Below, one piece after another: positions 33,399-41,023 of a stretch of 64,000 bases of DNA. The stretch is taken from assembly GCF_001279585.1 (NCBI RefSeq), contig NZ_LGEC01000114.1:62001-126000 (forward strand), given 5' to 3'. How positions within the stretch are numbered: position 1 is the stretch's first letter; each line of letters starts with the position of its first letter. The notes under the pieces were generated by a model. That model ran no database searches. It was not told the origin of the DNA and was given only the letters and a program-made list of their open reading frames with translations. Both the position numbers and the translations under genes were made by a program. This DNA comes from Nocardiopsis sp. NRRL B-16309. Its GTDB lineage: Bacteria > Actinomycetota > Actinomycetes > Streptosporangiales > Streptosporangiaceae.

Positions 33399-34397
33399 CT
33401 ACTCGGTCTCCTGGAAGGACTCGTACAGCTCGCGCTGCTCGCCCTCCAGGTTCTGCGCGAAGTAGTCCTGGACCCGGCTCCGGAACGCCTCGACGTCCAC
33501 GTCGTCGACGATCTCCATGGAGCCGTCGGCGCGCCACTGCGCCATGATCTCCTCCTCGGCCTCCTCGATGCAGGCGCGGTTGTCCTCGCGCACCGAGCTG
33601 ACGGCGCTCTGCAGGACCTCCTGCTGTTCGGCCGACAGCGCGTCCCAGGTCTGGCCGGAGACCACGATCATCTGCGAACCGATCTGGTGGCCGGTGAGGC
33701 TGATGTGCGACTGGACCTCGTCGAAGTTGTCTCCGGCGATGGTCGGGACGGGGTTCTCCTGGCCGTCCACGGTCCCCTGCTGCAGGGCGAGGTAGACCTC
33801 CTCGAAGGCGACCGTGGTCGGTTCGGCGCCCATGGCCTCGGCGTTGGCGAGGTAGATGGGCGAGTCCGGGAAGCGCATCCGCAGCCCGGCCAGGTCGTCG
33901 GGGGTGCGGATGGGCGTGTTGGCGGTGAAGTGGCGGTCGCCGAAGTACCAGGCGCCGAGGATCCTGGCGCCGGTGGCCTCCTCGAACCCGTCGCGCAGGG
34001 GCTGCGACGCCTCGGAGTCGAAGTAGCCGAACAGGTGGTCGGCGTCGCGGAAGGCGTAGGCGGCGTCCATGACGCCGATCGGCTCGTAGGAGGACCCGAG
34101 CGCCGCCGAGCCCTGCACGTCCATGTCGATGTCGCCCGACATCACCGAGGCGAAGGTCTCGGTGTTGGAGCCGAGCGTGCTGTTGGGGAAGGTGTCGACG
34201 GAGAACCCGGCGTCGGCCTCGGCCACCCGTTCGGCGACCAGGTCGATGCCGCACCGGGTGTGCGGGTGGTCCTCGGTGTAGCTGTTGGCGAAGGTGAGGA
34301 CGAGTTCCTCGTCGCCGGTTCCGCCGCCGCTGCCGCAGGCGGTGGCGGCGAGCACCACGGCGGGGACCAGGGCCATCAGGCGAGTCGTCGTGCGCAT
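33399..34397 (-). CDS. TRAP transporter solute-binding lipoprotein (DctP family)
   Basis: The protein has 332 residues from ATG 34397 with AAGGAGGAAT upstream. A lipoprotein signal ends VVLAATACGSG. The binding protein body has LTFANSYTEDHPHTRCG, FPNSTLGSNTE, and the ligand-carboxylate Arg in LAGLRMRFPDSP; EVYLALQQGTVDGQENPV is the DctP hallmark. It lies 70 bp downstream of the DctM gene and 30 bp upstream of quiC. The ligand is inferred to be a shikimate-, quinate- or dehydroshikimate-like carboxylate from the co-transcribed enzymes. Confidence 0.9.
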   Translation of the reverse strand: MRTTTRLMALVPAVVLAATACGSGGGTGDEELVLTFANSYTEDHPHTRCGIDLVAERVAEADAGFSVDTFPNSTLGSNTETFASVMSGDIDMDVQGSAALGSSYEPIGVMDAAYAFRDADHLFGYFDSEASQPLRDGFEEATGARILGAWYFGDRHFTANTPIRTPDDLAGLRMRFPDSPIYLANAEAMGAEPTTVAFEEVYLALQQGTVDGQENPVPTIAGDNFDEVQSHISLTGHQIGSQMIVVSGQTWDALSAEQQEVLQSAVSSVREDNRACIEEAEEEIMAQWRADGSMEIVDDVDVEAFRSRVQDYFAQNLEGEQRELYESFQETE

Positions 34398-34466
34398 GGG
34401 GGATTCCTCCTTGGGGAGTGGTGGTCAAGGGCTTGGGGCGTGGTGGTCAGGCTCGGAACGCGGTGG

Positions 34467-35741
34467 TCACAGGTCCAGGAGTCCGGGCAGGAACAGGACC
34501 AGGTCGGGGAAGAGGATGAGGAGCAGCAGCACCGCCACCAGCGGCACCAGGAACGGAGCCGTGCCGCGGAACACCTCGTGCATCGGTGTGCGGGTCGCCG
34601 AGCCCAGGACGAAGAGCACGCCGCCGATCGGGGGTGTGAGCAGGCCGATCATCAGGCAGAGGATCGTGATCACCCCGAAGTGCACCGGGTCCGCGCCCAG
34701 GCGGACGGCGACGGGCAGTAGGACCGGGACGGTGATGACCAGCGCGGCGATGGGCTCCAGGACGGTGCCGATGATGATCAGCACCGCGCTGACCAGGAGC
34801 AGCAGCAGCGTGGGGTCGTCGGTCAGGCCCAGCAGGAAGGTGGCGACCTGCTGGGGCACCTGCTCGCGTGCCAGCACCCAGCCCAGGAGGCCGGAGGCGG
34901 CGAGGATGATCGCGATGGAGGCGGCCGTGGTGACGGTCTCCACGGCGATGTCCCACAGCGCGCGCGGGCTCAGCCTGCGGTAGACCAGGCCCAGGAACAG
35001 GACGTAGGCGACACCGACCGACGCCGCCTCGGTCGGTGTGAAGAAGCCGCTGAGGATGCCGCCGAGCAGCAGGACCGGGGCCAGCAGCGGACCCGCCGCC
35101 CGCCGTGCGGCGGTGCCCAGCTCGCCCGGCTCGGCCCGCTTCCCGGCGAGTTCGGGCCTGCGCCGGGCCCACAGGAACACCGCCAGGGCCAGGCCGCCGG
35201 CCATCAGCGCGGCCGGAACGACCGCCGCGGCGAACAGCGCGGCCGTGGAGACCGCCGCGACCGACGCGTACACGATCGCCGGGATGCTGGGCGGCATGAT
35301 CGGGCTGATGAGGCTGGTGGAGGCGGTCAGGCCCAGGGTGAAGCGCAGCGGGTACCCGGCCCTGGTCATCGCCGGGACCATCATCTTGCCCATCCCGGCC
35401 ACGTCGGCCAGGGCAGTGCCGCTGATCCAGGAGAAGCCGACGCTCACACCGACGTTGACGTAGCCCAGGCCGCCGCGCGCCCGCCCCAGGAGGACCTGGG
35501 CGAACGCGAAGAGCCGGTCGGCGATCCCGGTGTGGTTGGCGACCACACCGAGCAGGATGAACAGCGGCACCGCCAGCAGCGGGAAGCTGTTGACCTCCTG
35601 GGCGGCCGTGCGCAGGCTCAGACCCGTGGACTGGCCGCCGACGGCCATGTAGGCCAGGCACGGGCCCAGGATCGCGAACGCGATGGGCACCCGCAGGAGC
35701 AGCAGGACGAGGATGCCGAGGATGACCATGAGCGCGCTCAT
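34467..35741 (-). CDS. TRAP transporter large permease (DctM family)
   Basis: The protein has 424 residues from ATG 35741, in an ATGA overlap with the DctQ gene. It has a dozen membrane segments, with family motifs FPLLAVPLFILLGVVANHTG, SWISGTALADVAGMGKMM, LISPIMPPSIPAIVYA, GFFTPTEAASVGVAYVLFLG, and LLTPPIGGVLFVLGSAT. This is the Na+-coupled transport subunit of the tripartite carrier. Complete and full length. Confidence 0.92.
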   Translation of the reverse strand: MSALMVILGILVLLLLRVPIAFAILGPCLAYMAVGGQSTGLSLRTAAQEVNSFPLLAVPLFILLGVVANHTGIADRLFAFAQVLLGRARGGLGYVNVGVSVGFSWISGTALADVAGMGKMMVPAMTRAGYPLRFTLGLTASTSLISPIMPPSIPAIVYASVAAVSTAALFAAAVVPAALMAGGLALAVFLWARRRPELAGKRAEPGELGTAARRAAGPLLAPVLLLGGILSGFFTPTEAASVGVAYVLFLGLVYRRLSPRALWDIAVETVTTAASIAIILAASGLLGWVLAREQVPQQVATFLLGLTDDPTLLLLLVSAVLIIIGTVLEPIAALVITVPVLLPVAVRLGADPVHFGVITILCLMIGLLTPPIGGVLFVLGSATRTPMHEVFRGTAPFLVPLVAVLLLLILFPDLVLFLPGLLDL

Positions 35742-36289
35742 CGGGCCTCCTCCCCCGCCTGGGCCGTGCGGTGCTCGCGTTGGGGCGGTCCGGGCACCAG
35801 GGCCGCGTTGGCCAGGGCGCGCAGCGACATCAGCACCACTCCGAGGAGCGGGATCACGTAGGTGGCGGAGACCGGGAGGCGCAGGGCCGCGGTCAGCTGC
35901 GGCGACCCGCCGAAGACGAGTTCGACGGCCTCCAGGGTGAGCAGTACGCCCACCGCGGCGACCACGAGGTTGGCCAGGATCCACACCGCCCGCAGCGCGC
36001 GGTCGCCGAGGAGCAGGTCGACCACCTTGAGGGTGATGTGCTCGTCGCGGCCGACCAGGTAGCCGGCCAGGGAGAATGTGAGCCAGACCAGCCCGAGGCG
36101 GGCGAGCTCACCGGTCCAGACCCAGCCCTGGACCGGCAGGTGGCGCTGGGTGGCCTGCAGGAGGATGAGGACGAGGATCAGCGCGAGCAGCGCGACCCCG
36201 ACGGCCAGTTCGGCGGTCTCCAGCCACCGCACCGCCGCGGGGCGCGGCGCGGGCGGCTTGTTGCCGGGGGGCGGGGGTCTGTCAGGCAT
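35738..36289 (-). CDS. TRAP transporter small permease (DctQ family)
   Basis: The protein has 183 residues from ATG 36289; GTG 36304 would add five residues. A Pro-rich N-terminus is followed by four membrane helices, with the conserved WVWTGELARLGLVWLTFSLAG and GRDEHITLKVVDLLL between the first and second. It is the first gene of the TRAP-quiC-aroE operon and diverges from the LacI-type regulator across 154 bp, where the control sites must lie. Confidence 0.88.
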   Translation of the reverse strand: MPDRPPPPGNKPPAPRPAAVRWLETAELAVGVALLALILVLILLQATQRHLPVQGWVWTGELARLGLVWLTFSLAGYLVGRDEHITLKVVDLLLGDRALRAVWILANLVVAAVGVLLTLEAVELVFGGSPQLTAALRLPVSATYVIPLLGVVLMSLRALANAALVPGPPQREHRTAQAGEEAR

Positions 36290-36443
36290 CCGAACGGGCT
36301 CCACTCAGCGAACGGGGGCGGCATCGGCGCAGGTCATAGGTGCGTGACCTGCGCCACCGGGACGTGGTGTGAACCCTAGGTTTCCGCTTCGTGTCACGAC
36401 AAGCGATTGCCAAAAGTTGTCACAGCGCATAGACAGGGACGTC

Positions 36444-37445
36444 ATGGACTCCCCGAAGCGCACGACGATCTACGACGTGGCCCGGGAGGCGGGCGTCGCC
36501 GCCTCCACGGTCTCGCGTGCCCTGCGCAACCCCCGCCGCGTCAACGCCGCCACCCGCGAGCACGTCCTGCAGGTCGCCGAGCGCATGGGCTACCGCCCCA
36601 GCCCCCTGGCGACGGCGCTGCAGTCCGGGCGGACCGCGACCGTGGCGATGCTGGTACCGGACATCACCAACCCGCACTTCTTCGGGACGATCAAGGGCGC
36701 CGAGCGGCGCGCCTCCGCCGCCCGCATCACCTTCATCCTCAGCCACACAGAGGAGTCGGCCGACAGCGAGCGGACCCAGATCGAGCACCTGGCCCGCTCG
36801 GTGGACGGGTTCGTCCTGGCGTCGAGCCGGTTGCCGGACGAGAGCCTGTGGGAGCTGGCGGAGGAGCACAACCTGGCCCTGGTCAACCGGGAGGTCAAGG
36901 GACTGCCCAGCGCCGTGGTCGACAGCCGGGTGGGCAGCCGGCAGATCGTGGAGCACCTGGCCTCGCTGGGGCACCGCTCACTCGTCTACCTGTCCGGTCC
37001 GCACCGGTCCTGGCCGGCCGGAGAGCGCTGGCGGGGGCTGGTCGACGGCGCGCGCGGCCTCGACATGAAGGTCACCCGGCTGGGGCCCTTCCCGCCCCGC
37101 GTGGTCGGCGGCGGCGCGGCGGCGGACGCGGCCCTGGTGACGGGGGCCACGGCCGTGGTCGCGCACAACGACCTGCTGGCGATCGGGGTGCTCCGCCGTC
37201 TGTCCGAGCGGGGCGTGGCGGTTCCCGACCAGGTCAGCGTCGTCGGCTACGACGACATCTTCGGCGCCGACTTCTGTGTTCCGGCGCTGACCACCCTGGC
37301 CGGACCCCAGGACGAGGCGGGCCGCTCGGCCGTGGAGCTGCTGTTGGAGAACCGGTCCCGCTCCACGGCCCGCACGCCCGACCGCCGGGTCATGCTGCCC
37401 TCGCACCTGGTGATCCGCGATTCCACGGGCCCGGCCGCCCGCTGA
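36444..37445 (+). CDS. LacI-family transcriptional regulator
   Basis: The protein has 333 residues from ATG 36444, with AGGGAC upstream; the longer in-frame start at 36369 lacks support. The HTH is TIYDVAREAGVAASTVSRAL with the hinge helix RPSPLATALQSGR. The periplasmic-binding-protein-like effector domain has VAMLVPDITNPHFFGTIKG, LVNREVKGLPSAVVDSR and VSVVGYDDIFGADFCVPALT. Its position, divergent from the TRAP/quiC/aroE operon, suggests it controls that operon in response to a shikimate-pathway acid, although LacI proteins usually sense sugars. The two facing genes at its 3' end are 7 bp apart. Confidence 0.92.
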   Translation: MDSPKRTTIYDVAREAGVAASTVSRALRNPRRVNAATREHVLQVAERMGYRPSPLATALQSGRTATVAMLVPDITNPHFFGTIKGAERRASAARITFILSHTEESADSERTQIEHLARSVDGFVLASSRLPDESLWELAEEHNLALVNREVKGLPSAVVDSRVGSRQIVEHLASLGHRSLVYLSGPHRSWPAGERWRGLVDGARGLDMKVTRLGPFPPRVVGGGAAADAALVTGATAVVAHNDLLAIGVLRRLSERGVAVPDQVSVVGYDDIFGADFCVPALTTLAGPQDEAGRSAVELLLENRSRSTARTPDRRVMLPSHLVIRDSTGPAAR

Positions 37446-37452
37446 CCGCGCC

Positions 37453-38109
37453 TCAGGCCCGGGTGCCGTCCGTCTGGTGGTCGTCCACCTCGTGGGCGTC
37501 CGCCCGGTGGTCGTCCGTGCGCAGCGCCTGGAGGACCGCGGTGATGGTACCGCCCATGTCCACCTCGGGATCGATCAGCCACAGCGTCTGGAGCCCGTCG
37601 CCGAGCGCGATCAGCGCGGTCGCCAGGACCCCGGCGTCGATGCTGGTCGTGAGCGTCCCGGCCTCCTGCATCCGCCGGACGGCCCTCGTCAGGAGCGCCT
37701 GGCCCTCGACACGGCGCTCGGCGAAGAAGTCGTGCGCCTCGTGCGCGGGGTCGGCGGCTTCGACCACCAGCGCGGAGTACAGCTCGACCAGCCCGGGCAC
37801 GCCGGAGTTGGAGTCCAGCAGGGCGGCGTAGCGGTCGAGCGGATGCAGAGGCGACGTCCGGCCCGCGGCGGCCACGTCCGCCCGTGAACGGGCCGCGTCG
37901 AGCTGGTCGCGTTTGCGCAGCACCTCCACGAAGAGCCGTTCCTTGGTGCCGAAGTGGTGCAGCACCCCGGCGGGGCTCAGCCCGGCCGACTCGGCGATCG
38001 CCTTGACGGAGGTGCCGCGGTACCCGTGGCGTGCGATGAGGTCCAGCGCGGCGGACAGGATCTCTTCACGTTTCGCCGCCGTCTTGCCGTACGGGCCTCG
38101 CCGATTCAT
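37453..38109 (-). CDS. TetR-family transcriptional regulator
   Basis: The protein has 218 residues from ATG 38109, 7 nt after AGGA; GTG 38115 is an alternative. The HTH region is ILSAALDLIARHGYRGTSVK and AIAESAGLSPAGVLHHFGTK. The C-terminal ligand domain includes GVPGLVELYSALVVEAADP and ALIALGDGLQTLWLIDPEVD; the tail is His/Asp-rich (DDHRADAHEVDDHQTD). It is divergent from the GH3 glycosidase pair, with a striking direct-repeat/palindrome element between, so it probably represses those genes and itself. The effector is presumably a glycoside or its aglycone. Confidence 0.9.
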   Translation of the reverse strand: MNRRGPYGKTAAKREEILSAALDLIARHGYRGTSVKAIAESAGLSPAGVLHHFGTKERLFVEVLRKRDQLDAARSRADVAAAGRTSPLHPLDRYAALLDSNSGVPGLVELYSALVVEAADPAHEAHDFFAERRVEGQALLTRAVRRMQEAGTLTTSIDAGVLATALIALGDGLQTLWLIDPEVDMGGTITAVLQALRTDDHRADAHEVDDHQTDGTRA

Positions 38110-38126
38110 GAGCACATCCTACGACT

Positions 38127-38167
38127 GAACGACGTTTGGTTTTAAAAACCGAACGACGTATAGTTTT
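38127..38167. promoter_or_regulatory. Probable TetR operator: direct repeats around a 13-bp palindrome
   Basis: GAACGACGTTTGGTTTT (38127-38143) and GAACGACGTATAGTTTT (38151-38167) agree at 14 of 17 positions with a 24-bp period. Between them GGTTTTAAAAACC (38138-38150) is a near-perfect palindrome. The block starts 18 bp from the TetR start codon and precedes the GH3 genes by 90 bp. Confidence 0.7.
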
Positions 38168-38256
38168 CGTGCCCTCCCCCAGGCAGGGCCTCGGCCGCCA
38201 CGACGGCGGCCCGACGCTCCCGCTGCCCTCGGCGGCCTCAGGCAAGGACGATCCAC

Positions 38257-41022
38257 ATGGACCACCGCGAGTACCGGCGACGGGTGAAGCAGTACCGCGC
38301 CGAGGCGAGGCAGCGCTTCGCCGACCTCAAGGCGCGGCGCCGGCGGCGCCGCGGCGCGACCCTCACCGAGCGCCTGGACGCGCGCCGCGCCGAGCGGGCC
38401 GAGATCTCGGCCTGGCGCGCCGAGGTGAGGGCCGCCGAGCCCCGCCGCGAGCGCAGGGCCCGCCGGAAGGGCTTGAGGACGTTCCGCAGGCGCCGGAACC
38501 GCTGGATCAAGCTCACCGCCCTGGGTGTGGTGGCGGCCCTGGTCGCGGGCCTGTTCGGCTCCTGGTACCACGCCGCGACGCGCCCGGCCACGGACGGCCA
38601 GGCCGCCGCGCGGGAGCACTCGCTGGAGATCGCCGACCAGGTCATGGCGGAGGGCCTGGTCCTGTTGGAGAACGACGAGGACGTGCTTCCGCTCGCGGAC
38701 CGCAAGGTCAGCGTCTTCGGCGCGAGCGCCGCCGCCCCCGTCTACGGCGGCGGCGGAGCGGGCGGCATCTCCTCCGTCGGCGCGCGCTCGCTCTTCTCGG
38801 CCCTCGACGACGCGGGGGTCGACTACGACCGGGCGGTGCGCGACGTCTACGGCAACTACACGGACGGCGGCGAGGCCTCGACCAAGTCCTACGAGGAGCC
38901 GGAGGCCGGCGTCGTCGACGAACTCCTGCCGGCGCTCCAGGGCTTCTTCGTCACCTCGCCGACGGAGATGCCGGTCGAGCACCTCCCCGAACCGGTTCTG
39001 TCCGGCGCCCGCGACCACTCCGACACCGCCGTCTACACGGTCGGCCGGGCCGGGATGGAGGGCCGGGACTTCACTCCCGAGGACCTGGCCCTGACCGAGG
39101 ACGAACGCGCCACCCTGGAACTGCTGGACTCGACCTTCGAACACGTGGTGGTCCTGGTCAACAGCGCCAACGCGATGGAACTCGGCTTCCTGGAGGAGTA
39201 CGAGAGCGTCGACGCCGCCCTGTGGATCGGCGGCCCCGGCGAGACCGGCATGAACGCCGTGGCCCGGGCCCTCACCGGTGAGGTGAACCCGTCGGGGCGC
39301 CTCACCGACACCTACGCGTACGACATCGACACCCATCCCGCCGTCCTCAACACCGGCGACTTCGAGTACGTCGACGACGCCGGCGAGCCCTCCGGCCGCT
39401 ACTTCACGCACCACAGCGAGGGCATCTACGCCGGCTACCGCTACTTCGAGACCTTCGTGCCCGAGGAGGAGTACGACGACGTCGTGCAGTACCCGTTCGG
39501 GCACGGCCTGTCCTACACCGAGTTCGCGTGGTCCGGCGCCGAGTTCGAGACCGGCGCGGACACCGTGTCCGCGTCGGTCGAGGTCACCAACACCGGTGAC
39601 TCCCCCGGCCGGGAGGTCGTGCAGGTCTACTACGACGCCCCCTACGTCCCGGGCGGGATCGAGAAGCCCGCGACCGTGCTCGGCGGGTACGCCAAGACCG
39701 GCCCGCTCGATCCGGGGGAGTCGCAGACCGTCACCGTCTCCTTCGACACCGCGTCGATGGCCTCCTACGACGACCGCGACGCCCGGGCCTGGGTCCTGGA
39801 CGAGGGCGAGTACGGGATCCGCCTGGCCCGCGACGTGCACGACACCGTGGACAGTGCGACCCACGACCAGCCCGAGCGGGTCGTCATCGACACCGACTCC
39901 GCCACCGGAGGCGAGATCACCAACCGGTTCGACGACGCCCGCGGCGACCTGACCTACCTGTCGCGGGGCGACGCCGAGGGCACCTTCCCCTCCGCACCCG
40001 ACGACGAGGACCTGCGCCTGCCCGACGGCCTGCTCGAGGCCGACTACGAACTCGACGCCGACCCGGACGCCGCCGCGCCCGTCACCGGTGCCGACAACGG
40101 CCTGGAACTCGCCGATCTGAAGGGGGCGCCGATGGACGACCCCCGCTGGCAGGACTTCCTCGACCAGCTCACCGAGGACGAACTCGTCGCCCTGTCCGGC
40201 AACGGCGGCTACTGGTCCGTGGGCATCGAGCGCCTGGGCGTTCCGGCGACGACGATGTACGACGGACCCGCCAGCGTCCGCAACTTCATCGGGCACTGGG
40301 CCACGGTCGCCTTCCCGACCCCCGTCGTACTGGCCTCGACCTGGAACGACGAACTCGCGGGCGAGGTCGGCCGGGCGATGGGCGCCGAGGCGCGGTCGTA
40401 CGGCGTCGACGCGGTCTACGGCCCCTCGCTCGACCTGCACCGCTCACCGCTGGGCGGCCGCAACTTCGAGTACTACTCCGAGGACCCGCTGCTCACCGCG
40501 CGGATCGGCGCCCAGTACGTGTCCGGACTCCAGTCACAGGGCACGGTGGCCGTGATCAAGCACTTCGCGGGCAACGTCCAGGAGACCAACCGGGCCTCCA
40601 TGGGCCTGTACGTGTGGACGACCGAGCAGGCGTGGCGGGAACTGCACCTGCGCCCCTTCGAGGCCGCGGTCAAGGACGGCGGCGCGCACGGGGCGATGAC
40701 CGCGTTCAACCGCGTCGGCACCACCTGGGCCGGCGGCAGCGAAGCGCTGCTCACCGGCGTGCTCCGCGGCGAGTGGGGCTTCGAGGGGTTCGTCATCACC
40801 GACGCCGGGATCGTGGGACAGGGCCGCCACTTCGACACCCGGCAGGCGGTCGACGCGGGCAACGACATGATCCTCGGACTCCTGGTCGACCTGCCCGGCG
40901 ACGGCTCCTACGAAAAGGAGCTCAGGTCCTACCTGGAACAGGACCGGGCCGGGACGCTCACCGCGCTGCGGGAGTCGGCGCACCACATCCTGTACTACGT
41001 GCTCCAGACGAACAGGATCTGA
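38257..41022 (+). CDS. Glycoside hydrolase family 3, membrane-anchored, permuted domain order
   Basis: The protein has 921 residues from ATG 38257. A very basic, Arg-rich N-terminus (about 85 residues) precedes one membrane helix (LTALGVVAALVAGLFGSWYH), so the enzyme is probably anchored with the catalytic part outside. The usual GH3 order is reversed. The C-type alpha/beta sandwich (MAEGLVLLENDEDVLPLADR, LWIGGPGETGMNAVARALTG) and FnIII-like domain (YPFGHGLSYTEF, EVTNTGDSPGREVVQVYY) come first. The TIM barrel (YGPSLDLHRSPLGGRNFEYY, VAVIKHFAGNVQE, FEGFVITDAGIVG with the likely nucleophile Asp near 849) comes last. Such permuted beta-glucosidase-type enzymes are known in GH3. The next GH3 gene follows after one base. 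Confidence 0.88.
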   Translation: MDHREYRRRVKQYRAEARQRFADLKARRRRRRGATLTERLDARRAERAEISAWRAEVRAAEPRRERRARRKGLRTFRRRRNRWIKLTALGVVAALVAGLFGSWYHAATRPATDGQAAAREHSLEIADQVMAEGLVLLENDEDVLPLADRKVSVFGASAAAPVYGGGGAGGISSVGARSLFSALDDAGVDYDRAVRDVYGNYTDGGEASTKSYEEPEAGVVDELLPALQGFFVTSPTEMPVEHLPEPVLSGARDHSDTAVYTVGRAGMEGRDFTPEDLALTEDERATLELLDSTFEHVVVLVNSANAMELGFLEEYESVDAALWIGGPGETGMNAVARALTGEVNPSGRLTDTYAYDIDTHPAVLNTGDFEYVDDAGEPSGRYFTHHSEGIYAGYRYFETFVPEEEYDDVVQYPFGHGLSYTEFAWSGAEFETGADTVSASVEVTNTGDSPGREVVQVYYDAPYVPGGIEKPATVLGGYAKTGPLDPGESQTVTVSFDTASMASYDDRDARAWVLDEGEYGIRLARDVHDTVDSATHDQPERVVIDTDSATGGEITNRFDDARGDLTYLSRGDAEGTFPSAPDDEDLRLPDGLLEADYELDADPDAAAPVTGADNGLELADLKGAPMDDPRWQDFLDQLTEDELVALSGNGGYWSVGIERLGVPATTMYDGPASVRNFIGHWATVAFPTPVVLASTWNDELAGEVGRAMGAEARSYGVDAVYGPSLDLHRSPLGGRNFEYYSEDPLLTARIGAQYVSGLQSQGTVAVIKHFAGNVQETNRASMGLYVWTTEQAWRELHLRPFEAAVKDGGAHGAMTAFNRVGTTWAGGSEALLTGVLRGEWGFEGFVITDAGIVGQGRHFDTRQAVDAGNDMILGLLVDLPGDGSYEKELRSYLEQDRAGTLTALRESAHHILYYVLQTNRI

Positions 41023-41023
41023 C

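Noticed and set aside
31533..34721. A 1062-codon plus-strand frame opposite the quiC and TRAP genes
   Set aside because: Low-complexity translation; antisense to clearly homologous genes.
36398..36421. GACAA...TTGTC inverted repeat between LacI and TRAP genes as a LacI operator
   Set aside because: The arms are only 5 bp and lack the central CG usual for LacI-family sites. The true operator is probably in this region but I cannot define it.
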